Source: Acidobacteriaceae bacterium | GTDB taxonomy: Bacteria > Acidobacteriota > Terriglobia > Terriglobales > Acidobacteriaceae | Assembly (NCBI GenBank): GCA_003166055.1 | Contig: PMWR01000190.1 | Span: forward strand, 2,030-14,956 | Direction of reading: 5' to 3' | DNA: 12,927 nucleotides | Shown: one piece after another, positions 7,260-12,927 of the stretch | How positions within the stretch are numbered: position 1 is the first letter of the stretch | Layout of the letters: each line of letters begins with the position of its first letter | Program-made: the position numbers and the translations under genes | Notes under the pieces: generated by a model | Seen by the model: only the letters and a program-made list of their open reading frames with translations | Database searches by the model: none | What the model was told of the DNA's origin: nothing

Positions 7260-7846
7260 CCTGGATCGTGTTCCGACTGCGTCTCAGCAGATCTCCACTC
7301 GCTTCGCTCTTCGGCTCATTCCGATTCAACCTGCGATCCATCGCGATCGACCGAGGCTCCGCCGCGATCTTCTGGATCGGCTCGTTCGTCGTAATGGGCG
7401 CGCTTGTTCTTGCGTGGTCAGGCATCGTCGCGGGAATTGCACATTCGGCGACATCGCCGCTCTCATCCGGCGCCTTGCAAATGGAGATCGCGCGCGCTGA
7501 TGCAAATGGCGCCCTCCAACAGCAAGGAAATAGCCGCATGGATACTGCTCTTTCTCATCGCAGGCTTTGGCGAGGAGGTTTGCTTCCGCGGCTGTCCGCG
7601 GCGCCAGTTCATCGTTCTTGCACGTGGCCACTTGGCCGTCGCGGTGTTGCTATCGGCTCTCTGCTTCGGTGCCGCGCATGCGTATGAAGGCGTGCGCGGC
7701 ATCTTTCTCATCGCTGTCTTCGGCCTGCTCTTCACCTGCTCGCGCTCCTGCGCCGTAGCCTTCGCCCTGGAATGATTGCGCATGCATGGGTCGATCTTGT
7801 CGCCGGTTTGGCGCTCGCATTCCTCAACGCGCGCCATTTTCTATGA
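7260..7846 (+). pseudogene. Frameshifted CPBP (CAAX-type) intramembrane metalloprotease
   Basis: Three pieces of one CPBP/Abi-family membrane protease lie in two alternating frames. An N-terminal hydrophobic segment (IFWIGSFVVMGALVLAW) is followed by a region in the same frame to about 7510. A +1-shifted part carries WILLFLIAGFGEEVCFRG with the EExxxR motif (GAG GAG at 7572-7577) and LCFGAAHAYEG with the FxxxH motif. Then, after a second shift near 7730-7745, LRRSLRPGMIAHAWVDLVAG supplies the HxxxD motif and ends at TGA 7844-7846. All three active-site motifs are intact, so the two frameshifts are either recent or artefacts. The left boundary is uncertain because no start codon with a ribosome site is visible and the RecD2 remnant ends only about 75 bases earlier. 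Confidence 0.7.
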
Positions 7847-7918
7847 GTCCGAAAATCGGTCTGCGATTCATTGCGAAAAAATTGTTGACCTTTTTTCCAC
7901 TCTTGTTACGTTTTTCTC

Positions 7919-7947
7919 TTGACACTGTTGCGGCATGAATCTATACA
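7919..7947 (+). promoter_or_regulatory. Near-consensus sigma70 promoter of the Lys/Ala peptide gene
   Basis: TTGACA (7919-7924), an exact 17-base spacer and TATACA (7942-7947). The -35 is perfect and the -10 differs from TATAAT in two bases. The start would be near 7954. It is among the two best promoters in the window and implies strong, constitutive expression. Confidence 0.75.
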
Positions 7948-7955
7948 TTCTTCAA

Positions 7956-7993
7956 CTGCAATATAAATTTTGCAGGTCGATGCAACCCATCGA
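7956..7993 (+). other. Two hairpins in the 5' leader of the Lys/Ala peptide mRNA
   Basis: CTGCAA (7956-7961) pairs with TTGCAG (7970-7975) across an 8-base loop. TCGATG (7977-7982) pairs with CATCGA (7988-7993) across CAACC. The first begins almost at the predicted transcript start, and the second ends one base before the purine-rich ribosome site. Such leader hairpins can protect an mRNA from decay or gate ribosome access; which applies here is not visible. Confidence 0.45.
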
Positions 7994-8010
7994 AAAGGGA
8001 GAATAGGCAA

Positions 8011-8082
8011 ATGGCAACTAAGAAAGCAGCCAAGAAGGCACCCGCGAAGAAGGCAGCCAAGAAGGCCGCAAAGAAGAAGTAG
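8011..8082 (+). CDS. 23-residue lysine/alanine-rich basic peptide
   Basis: ATG at 8011 opens a 23-codon frame ending in TAG at 8080-8082. The peptide has 11 Lys, 9 Ala, and one each of Met, Thr and Pro, arranged as KKAA-type repeats with a single Pro near the middle and a KKK end. It resembles the free C-terminal tails of histone H1-like, AlgP-like and some HU proteins, without any folded domain. A real gene is supported by an excellent ribosome site (AAGGGAG, 7995-8001), a near-consensus promoter at 7919-7947 and a strong terminator at 8122-8160; it forms its own transcript of about 205 bases. Binding to DNA, RNA or another polyanion is the obvious inference from charge. I recognise no named family, and a regulatory-RNA role for the transcript cannot be excluded. 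Confidence 0.75.
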   Translation: MATKKAAKKAPAKKAAKKAAKKK

Positions 8083-8121
8083 CGGAACCTCCAACCGAAA
8101 GGCAACAAGCAAAAAGGCAAT

Positions 8122-8160
8122 ACTGAGGGGGGCGCTGAATGCGTCCCCCTTAGTGTTTAT
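8122..8160 (+). terminator. Strong intrinsic terminator after the Lys/Ala peptide gene
   Basis: Arms 8122-8135 (ACTGAGGGGGGCGC) and 8141-8154 (GCGTCCCCCTTAGT) form a 14-bp stem with two G-U pairs and a five-base loop TGAAT, followed by GTTTAT. The T run is short, but the stem is very stable. It isolates the peptide gene from rsmE. Confidence 0.75.
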
Positions 8161-8182
8161 GCGGGCAAAAGCGTTTATGCGG
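8152..8182. repeat. Direct repeat upstream of rsmE
   Basis: AGTGTTTATGCGG (8152-8164) and AGCGTTTATGCGG (8170-8182) are 13-base direct repeats with one mismatch and an 18-base period. The first copy overlaps the terminator tail. The second runs up to TAGAAT (8184-8189), which could serve as the -10 of rsmE, although no matching -35 is clear. It may be a regulatory site or a chance duplication. Confidence 0.35.
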
Positions 8183-8224
8183 ATAGAATAGACATCGGAA
8201 CAAAGAACGCACTGGAGAGCGAGT

Positions 8225-8977
8225 ATGACCCGACGCCGCTGGATCGCCGAACATTGGGATGAAGCCACGGCTGTCATCACCGGCTCGCAGGCCGAGCACA
8301 TGGTGCGTGTCCTTCGCGCTCAGCCCGGCCTCGAGGCCGACGTTGTCGCCGGTGGACATGTCTTTCACGCCGAGGTTGCGGCTGTATCTCCCGAAGAGAT
8401 TCGTTTCAACCTCATCGCCGAGGTCCAGGCCGATCCCGCGCTCCCCGTGACGCTCGTTGTATCGGTGTATAAATTTGACCGCATGGAGTGGGCCATCGAA
8501 AAAGCGACCGAACTCGGCGTCGCCTCCATCGCCCCGGTCATCGCGCGCCGCACTGAAAAGCATCTCGCCCAGGCCGCCGATAAGCGCGTCGAGCGCTGGC
8601 GTCGCATCGCACAAGAAGCAGCGCAGCAGTCGCGCCGTTCCGATGTGCCGCTCATTCACGCGCCCGCTCCACTCGCCGAGCGCATTCGTGCGGCCTCTGC
8701 GTCTGCCGGCCAGTCTTCGGGCTCTACCTATATCGTTCTCGCCGAGCAGGAGCGCACCACAACCCTGCGCAATGCTCTCGATGAAGCCATTGCCCAGGCG
8801 CAGGCCGAGATGCCCACGCTTGAAATCGCAATCGGCCCTGAAGGCGGATGGGCCCCCGATGAAGAAGCCCTCTTCGATGCCAATGGCTGGCGTGCCGCAT
8901 CGCTCGGTCCACGCATCCTCCGCGCAGAAACGGCGGCCATCGCCGCTCTCGCCGTCATCGCATCCTATCTGGAATAA
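8225..8977 (+). CDS. rsmE: 16S rRNA (uracil1498-N3)-methyltransferase RsmE
   Basis: This 250-residue SPOUT-class methyltransferase adds the N3 methyl group to U1498 of 16S rRNA using S-adenosylmethionine. An N-terminal PUA-like domain (about 1-70; HMVRVLRAQPG) precedes the trefoil-knot domain. Characteristic motifs are KATELGV (93-99), RIAQEAAQQSRR (127-138), the SAM-binding GPEGGW (204-209) and LGPRILRAETA (227-237) near the end. Length is normal. GGAGAGCGAG lies just upstream of the ATG. The gene is insulated from the peptide gene by the terminator at 8122-8160. It ends 18 bases from the stop of the oppositely oriented aquaporin gene, so the two converge. Confidence 0.96.
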   Translation: MTRRRWIAEHWDEATAVITGSQAEHMVRVLRAQPGLEADVVAGGHVFHAEVAAVSPEEIRFNLIAEVQADPALPVTLVVSVYKFDRMEWAIEKATELGVASIAPVIARRTEKHLAQAADKRVERWRRIAQEAAQQSRRSDVPLIHAPAPLAERIRAASASAGQSSGSTYIVLAEQERTTTLRNALDEAIAQAQAEMPTLEIAIGPEGGWAPDEEALFDANGWRAASLGPRILRAETAAIAALAVIASYLE

Positions 8978-8995
8978 AGTTCGCGAGTTGATCGG

Positions 8996-9724
8996 TTACA
9001 AATGCGCATACCGCAGCAACACCCCAGCCAGCACTGCGCCTGCAAGATCCCCGACAATCGGAATCGGGGCATAACTCCAGTTCGATCCGCCCTTGCCCGG
9101 AATCGGCAGCAGCCAATGAACAAGCCGCGGACCCAGATCTCGCGCCGGATTGATCGCGTACCCCGTAGTCCCGCCCAGCGACAAGCCGATGCCCCACACC
9201 AGGCTCGCCACCAGCCATTGGCCCATCCCGTTAGCCGGCCCATCCTTCGCCACGCCGCGCGAATAGATCGCTCCCGCCACCAGCACCAACACCGCCGTGC
9301 CGATTGCCTCGCTCAGAATGTTAAACAGCGGGCTGCGCACCGCCGCGTTAGTGCAAAACACGCCCAGCTTCGCCGCGGGATCGGGCGTCAGTTTCCAGTG
9401 GGGCCCATAGTGCAGCGCCATCAGCGCCGCTCCACTCATCGCACCCAGCAACTGCGCAGACCACATGCTGAACAGTTGCGCAAAATTCCCGTTGGCGATC
9501 GCCACCGCCAGCGTGATCGCCGGATTCAGATTCGCCGCTGGACTGCCGAAGGCCTGCGCCACCAGCACGCCGCACAGTACGCCCAGCGCCCATCCGGCGG
9601 CAATGACCATCCAGCCCGCATCCGCCGCATAGGTCTTGCGCAGCGTCACGCCCGCATTCACGCCGCCGCCCATCAGACAGAGAACCAGCGTTCCCAGAAA
9701 CTCGCCCAACCACACAGATTGCAT
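8996..9724 (-). CDS. glpF: Aquaglyceroporin (MIP family, GlpF-like)
   Basis: The product is a 242-residue inner-membrane channel with six membrane helices and two half-helices carrying the NPA boxes at 67-69 (NLNPAIT) and 192-194 (INPARD). The Asp directly after NPAR (D196), the Gly-rich GGTTGYA before the second box and W45 in the selectivity-filter region are features of glycerol facilitators rather than strict water channels, so passive uptake of glycerol or similar small polyols is expected. No glycerol kinase or dehydrogenase is nearby. The ATG at 9724 is preceded by AAGGAAGG four bases away. It lies 66 bases downstream of the ICMT-like gene on the same strand and may be cotranscribed with it; functional linkage is not obvious. 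Confidence 0.9.
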   Translation of the reverse strand: MQSVWLGEFLGTLVLCLMGGGVNAGVTLRKTYAADAGWMVIAAGWALGVLCGVLVAQAFGSPAANLNPAITLAVAIANGNFAQLFSMWSAQLLGAMSGAALMALHYGPHWKLTPDPAAKLGVFCTNAAVRSPLFNILSEAIGTAVLVLVAGAIYSRGVAKDGPANGMGQWLVASLVWGIGLSLGGTTGYAINPARDLGPRLVHWLLPIPGKGGSNWSYAPIPIVGDLAGAVLAGVLLRYAHL

Positions 9725-9790
9725 CGCGCCTTCCTTAAAGAGCGGTCCTCAAATCCTCCGCTCCGTCCACTCTTTGAATCCGCCGCTCAA

Positions 9791-10204
9791 TCAGAACCAC
9801 GTCTTCCGCTTGTACTCCACATAGGCCTCGCCGAACTTCTCCGTCAGCACCTTTTCCTCTTTGCGGATGCGGATGACCTGTACCGGAATCAGAACCACGT
9901 AGAACAGCAGCATCCACGGCCTGCTGACCCAGACAATCACTCCCAGGATCATCAGTGCGCCAAAGAAATAAACCGGATTGCGGATGCGGGAATAAAGGCC
10001 CGTGGTCACCAGCGTGGTTGCCTTGGCCTTCACGCTGAACGCGTTTCCGAGTTGAACGCGGGCCAGCACAAACAGCAGAAACGACGGCACGACAATCGCC
10101 AGACCCGCAATGTGCTGAACCGTCCACGGCAGCCCCCATGCGTTTCGAGCAAAAATCGCCAGGGCGATCACAATGAGAGCCAGCGTTCCGTAGTTCTTTC
10201 CCAA
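9791..10204 (-). CDS. ICMT/PEMT-like membrane methyltransferase
   Basis: The 137-residue integral membrane protein belongs to the isoprenylcysteine carboxyl methyltransferase / phospholipid methyltransferase group, which uses S-adenosylmethionine on lipid-linked or hydrophobic substrates. Hydrophobic segments lie at about 7-21, 31-49, 79-93 and 97-113. The SAM-site signature is GLYSRIRNPVYF (69-80), followed by RKEEKVLTEKFGEAYVEY (114-131), in which the paired Glu and GExYxxY are typical. It is shorter than eukaryotic ICMT but normal for bacterial members. The start is a TTG at 10204 chosen because GGAGG (10215-10211) lies six bases upstream and no ATG fits. The substrate cannot be deduced. 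It precedes the aquaporin gene on the same strand. Confidence 0.85.
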   Translation of the reverse strand: MGKNYGTLALIVIALAIFARNAWGLPWTVQHIAGLAIVVPSFLLFVLARVQLGNAFSVKAKATTLVTTGLYSRIRNPVYFFGALMILGVIVWVSRPWMLLFYVVLIPVQVIRIRKEEKVLTEKFGEAYVEYKRKTWF

Positions 10205-10210
10205 GACAGG

Positions 10211-10215
10211 CCTCC
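10211..10215 (-). promoter_or_regulatory. Shine-Dalgarno fixing the TTG start at 10204
   Basis: GGAGG on the minus strand ends six bases before TTG at 10204-10202. It supports this rare start for the ICMT-like gene. Confidence 0.65.
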
Positions 10216-10421
10216 GTTGTACCTGGAGTCTTTACGAGGCGCTCACGCCTTCAACATCCAGTGCAAATTCCAGCGGCGACAGGGCCCAACCGATTCCAGA
10301 GTTTGCTGAACCATAGCATTCTCCATCGTCCGGCCCCGATCCACCAAACTTTTCGCGCAAATCCATGCGGCTGCTTTCCAGTTTCTTTCGGACTACACTC
10401 AAAGGCATCGGCAGGCCATCG

Positions 10422-10841
10422 ATGAAAACGGATCATGACCTCTACAACGAGCTCGCTTTCTACACCCTCGCGCATCCTGACCCTGCGTTCATCCACCAGA
10501 ACGTGGTCGATGCGTTCGCGGCCCAGCATGCCGATGAATCGTCAAAGCCAATCTACATTGTCTTTGCCCTGATCGGGCTTTACTTGTGCGTCGAAAAGAA
10601 CTTTACCGGCAAGCAGGCACAGAAGGCGCACATGCAGCTCGCCAAAACGCGCAGGCAATACGCGAGGCCTGCCTTGCCCAAAGACCGCGGCGCAATCGGA
10701 ATTCAAGACGTTCTCGCCGCGCCTCCGGGCCCTGCCAGGGATGCCATGATCCAGAACTGGTGCAAATCGGCATGGGAAGCCTGGAAAGACAGCCGCGAGC
10801 AGATCGTGGCGTTGGCAAAGAGCGAACTCGGCGTCGACTGA
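10422..10841 (+). CDS. DUF5946-like protein of unknown function
   Basis: The 139-residue soluble protein resembles the DUF5946 group. Visible features are YNELAFYTLAHPD (8-20), FIHQNVVDAFAAQH (23-36) with conserved-looking His26 and His36, IVFALIGLYLCVEKNFTGK (46-64), and a C-terminal Trp-rich helix (MIQNWCKSAWEAWKDSRE). It is probably all alpha-helical; no signal peptide or membrane segment is evident. I chose ATG at 10422 because family resemblance begins at MKTDHDLYNE. A longer frame from 10365 adds 19 residues and has no ribosome site. A weak GGCAGG precedes the chosen start. It stands alone: upstream are 217 bases without a gene, and it ends 22 bases from the stop of the converging permease gene. 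No function can be assigned. Confidence 0.7.
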   Translation: MKTDHDLYNELAFYTLAHPDPAFIHQNVVDAFAAQHADESSKPIYIVFALIGLYLCVEKNFTGKQAQKAHMQLAKTRRQYARPALPKDRGAIGIQDVLAAPPGPARDAMIQNWCKSAWEAWKDSREQIVALAKSELGVD

Positions 10842-10849
10842 GCATTCGC

Positions 10850-10885
10850 GGCTGCGCATCCTTTCAAGGATTGGATGCTGCAGCC
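10850..10885. terminator. Hairpin at the junction of two convergent genes
   Basis: GGCTGCGCATCC (10850-10861) pairs with GGATGC-T-GCAGCC (10873-10885), a 12-bp stem with one bulged T and an 11-base loop. It spans the space between the DUF5946-like gene and the permease gene and covers the last codons of the latter. It is suitable as a bidirectional terminator, but there is no T tract on either side. Confidence 0.4.
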
Positions 10886-11940
10886 AGCTCCACCTTCGGA
10901 ATCGTCGTTGCATAGCTTGTCCAATGCGTCAGCAGTTCCTTCACCACCACATGCCCCACCGTGTACGCCGCTTCCAACGACGCCAAGTACCCGCTGTATG
11001 CACCGATGCGTTGCTTGGCCAGGCTCTCGGCCGCCGTCATCCCGCGCGGTGGCTGGTCAAAGTTGCTCACCGTCCGCAGCACCATCGCGCGCTGCGCATC
11101 CACGCGTCCCGCATGGCCCAGAAACATGAGCGACTGCAGCGTGCCCGTATCCTCCATCGCCGTAGTCACAAACTCACCCTTGCCGCCCGTGAAGTAGGGC
11201 ACCCACTGCGATGCCCACGCGTCAAACAGTTTCCCATGCCAATATGTCGAGGACGAGATTTCGTCACCCATCCCAACAAACGGAGGCCGCTGCGCTGCTG
11301 CTCCATCAAAGTTGCTGCGAATCTCCTTCAGCCGATCCGTATCCGCAAGCGGTGTTGTGCGCGTCAGGTTGAAAGCCCAGTCAGCCAGGCCTTCATTCAG
11401 TGCATACACCTGCCCATCCAGCGGCGCAGCCGGCGTTTCAAACGGCTTCGCCTTGCGCAGCGGAACATACCCCGTTGACCACTCCGGCGGCATCTCGCGC
11501 GCATCGATCTCATAGCCCAGATCGCCATCCACCACCCATCGCGCCCAAATCGCCGACCCCAGTGAAGCCCGTTCCGGCGTACCCCCCGCAATGCCCGCAA
11601 TCAACCAGTACGCATGGCTCAAATCAAATCTCCGATCGAGTCCGAGCGCCATGATCGTCGCCGCCGCATGCGCCGTGCCCTGTCCCGTCAGCACAGCCAT
11701 TTCGCCGTCGCCATTCATCCGCACCGCATGATAGCCCGCCGCGAGGGGATACACGCGGTCCAGATGATCGCGCTCCACCCAATACTGCAGCTCGCCGGGC
11801 TGGTCGCCGGTGTCCGCGTCCACCTCAAACATGGCCACCACAACAACCTTCACCGCAATCGGCCTGGGCTTGGCGTCAGCTACAGTTGCCACCGCTGGCA
11901 GCAGAAAAAGAGCAAAGAAACATCGCACACGGGTCATCAT
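10864..11940 (-). CDS. Purine nucleoside permease (NUP family), secreted
   Basis: The product has 358 residues and belongs to the NUP family, named for the Candida purine nucleoside permease and structurally related to nucleoside phosphorylases. After a signal peptide (hydrophobic 8-20, likely cut after ADA at 21-23) come VVVVAMFEVDADTGD (32-46), TGQGTAHAAATIMALGLD (85-102), WLIAGIAGG (112-120), AIWARWVVDGDLGYEIDARE and, near the C-terminus, MEDTGTLQSL; these are family signatures. The start is MM at 11940. The open frame continues up to 12105, but homology begins only with the signal peptide and the extension would overlap the divergent gene. A possible TAGTAT -10 (11954-11949) lies only a few bases before the ATG, so a very short leader is possible. 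It probably binds or processes purine nucleosides in the periplasm; transport by a protein with no membrane domain is doubtful. Confidence 0.88.
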   Translation of the reverse strand: MMTRVRCFFALFLLPAVATVADAKPRPIAVKVVVVAMFEVDADTGDQPGELQYWVERDHLDRVYPLAAGYHAVRMNGDGEMAVLTGQGTAHAAATIMALGLDRRFDLSHAYWLIAGIAGGTPERASLGSAIWARWVVDGDLGYEIDAREMPPEWSTGYVPLRKAKPFETPAAPLDGQVYALNEGLADWAFNLTRTTPLADTDRLKEIRSNFDGAAAQRPPFVGMGDEISSSTYWHGKLFDAWASQWVPYFTGGKGEFVTTAMEDTGTLQSLMFLGHAGRVDAQRAMVLRTVSNFDQPPRGMTAAESLAKQRIGAYSGYLASLEAAYTVGHVVVKELLTHWTSYATTIPKVELAAASNP

Positions 11941-12103
11941 TGATTGCGATACTATCCGAGACGAGTCTTGCCGCAAAGCAATTCGCGCCGCAAGGCGATA
12001 CGATGGAAGCATCAACCAGTCGGTTGCAGCCGACAATCTCAGCGAAGACGCGGAAGTATGAGTCCGAAGGAATTCACCTGAGACCTTTGCGGAGGAGTTT
12101 TTC

Positions 12104-12927
12104 ATGGCAAAGATTTGTATTACATGGGTCGCCGTGCTTGCGATAGCAGCCCTCGCCGCGCATGCGCAGACGGCGCAGCCCGCAACCCATCATTGGGCCA
12201 TTGTGGTCCACGGCGGTGCCGGCGTCATTGAGCGCGCCACCATGAAGCCTGAAACCGAAGCAGCTTATCGCGCCTCAATGAAGCAGGCCACGGAGGCGGG
12301 CGCGAAGGTCCTGGACAGCGGCGGCTCATCGCTCGACGCCATTGAAGCAACCATCCATGTCCTCGAAGACGATCCGCTTTTCAATGCCGGTCGCGGTGCG
12401 GTATTCACCGCTGAAGGCAAGAATGAACTCGACGCGGCCATCATGGACGGCTCGAATCTCAAGGCCGGGGCGGTCGCCGGCGTCACACGCACCCGCCATC
12501 CCATCAGTCTCGCGCGCGCAGTCATGGACAAGTCACCCCACGTGATGCTCGTCGGCGCGGGAGCCGACTCCTTCGCTGCCAGCGTTGGTTTGGAGCAGGT
12601 CGACCCGAGCTACTTCTTCACTGAGCGCCGCTGGCAATCGCTGGTGCGGCAGTTGAAGAAGGAAGGCCGACCCATTCCACCGCGACCCGCCGGCGCGCCG
12701 CCGGCGCCGCCCGCGCCGCCCGCGCCTGTTGCTGAAATCGAACCACCGGATGCGCACAAATACGGCACCGTCGGCGTCGTCGCTCTCGACAGACAGGGCA
12801 ATATCGCCGCAGGCACATCCACCGGTGGCACACAGGCCAAGCAGTGGGGACGCGTAGGCGACTCGCCCATCATCGGCGCGGGCACCTACGCCTCCAACCA
12901 GTCCTGCGCTGTCTCCGCCACCGGCAC
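12104..12927 (+). CDS. Secreted isoaspartyl peptidase/L-asparaginase, partial
   Basis: The first 274 residues of an Ntn-hydrolase (plant-type asparaginase, peptidase T2 family) run off the window. These enzymes cleave isoaspartyl dipeptides and asparagine after autocleavage into alpha and beta chains. A signal peptide ends near HAQ (20-22). The alpha chain shows VVHGGAG (34-40), DPLFNAGRGAVFT (90-102), ELDAAIMDG (108-116) and AGVTRTRHPISLAR (125-138). The self-cleaving nucleophile is T222 in KYGTVGVVALD, followed by STGGT (239-243) and GRVGDSPIIGAGTYA (249-263) of the substrate pocket. GGAGGAG (12091-12097) is six bases before the ATG. Just before the cleavage site lies an unusual Pro/Ala-rich linker (about 190-216). 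It is divergent from the purine nucleoside permease; both products look periplasmic, suggesting scavenging of nucleosides and damaged peptides. Confidence 0.93.
   Translation, partial: MAKICITWVAVLAIAALAAHAQTAQPATHHWAIVVHGGAGVIERATMKPETEAAYRASMKQATEAGAKVLDSGGSSLDAIEATIHVLEDDPLFNAGRGAVFTAEGKNELDAAIMDGSNLKAGAVAGVTRTRHPISLARAVMDKSPHVMLVGAGADSFAASVGLEQVDPSYFFTERRWQSLVRQLKKEGRPIPPRPAGAPPAPPAPPAPVAEIEPPDAHKYGTVGVVALDRQGNIAAGTSTGGTQAKQWGRVGDSPIIGAGTYASNQSCAVSATG

Noticed and set aside
8011..8082. Lys/Ala repeat as a simple low-complexity DNA repeat or 3' remnant of a larger HU/histone-like gene
   Set aside because: It has its own promoter, ribosome site, start, stop and terminator in the correct order, which a random repeat or a gene tail would not have.
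9002..10309. 435-residue Arg/His/Gln-rich plus-strand frame
   Set aside because: It runs opposite two clear membrane-protein genes, and its composition is that of an antisense shadow.
11941..12105. N-terminal extension of the permease to a start at 12105
   Set aside because: It would place 55 residues without family resemblance ahead of a good signal peptide and overlap the divergent asparaginase start.
1..12927. CRISPR array, tRNA, rRNA, insertion sequence or integrase
   Set aside because: I looked for regularly spaced repeats, tRNA-like cloverleaf and CCA ends, and transposase or integrase motifs by eye and found none.

Overview
The window looks like chromosomal DNA of a moderately GC-rich soil-type bacterium, most likely an acidobacterium (Terriglobia/Acidobacteriaceae-like). 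That assignment is inference. It rests on the mix of families (Tat-exported GH29 fucosidase, CPBP protease, purine nucleoside permease, DUF5946-like protein) and on protein wording recalled from that group; there is no rRNA gene or other marker to fix it.

Positions 1-912 are a graveyard. They hold a frameshifted, 3'-truncated esterase remnant on the minus strand and the degraded C-terminal part of a CBM6-type carbohydrate-binding protein on the plus strand. A plausible sigma70 promoter with a LacI-type operator lies between them. Positions 913-6746 are an intact L-fucose-type utilisation locus. It has an exported alpha-L-fucosidase (+) and, convergent to it, a minus-strand series of aldo/keto reductase, zinc-dependent dehydrogenase and RbsD/FucU-like mutarotase. 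A divergent LacI-family regulator completes it. The regulator-AKR intergenic region has overlapping back-to-back promoters and an operator sharing an 8-bp core (AGTTAACG) with the operator upstream of the fucosidase, so a single-regulator circuit can be proposed. No fucose isomerase, kinase or aldolase is present in the window; an oxidative, non-phosphorylating route is possible.

Positions 6747-7846 are a second decayed stretch: the 5' part of a recD2 helicase gene and a CPBP (CAAX-type) membrane protease gene broken by two frameshifts. Next comes a compact transcription unit (7919-8160) for a 23-residue Lys/Ala peptide. It has a near-consensus promoter, two 5'-leader hairpins, a strong Shine-Dalgarno and a strong terminator, and is the most unusual element here.

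From 8225 onward the content is ordinary chromosomal genes: rsmE (+), an aquaglyceroporin and an ICMT/PEMT-like membrane methyltransferase (both -), a DUF5946-like protein (+), a secreted purine nucleoside permease (-) and, divergent from it, a secreted isoaspartyl peptidase/asparaginase that runs off the window end.
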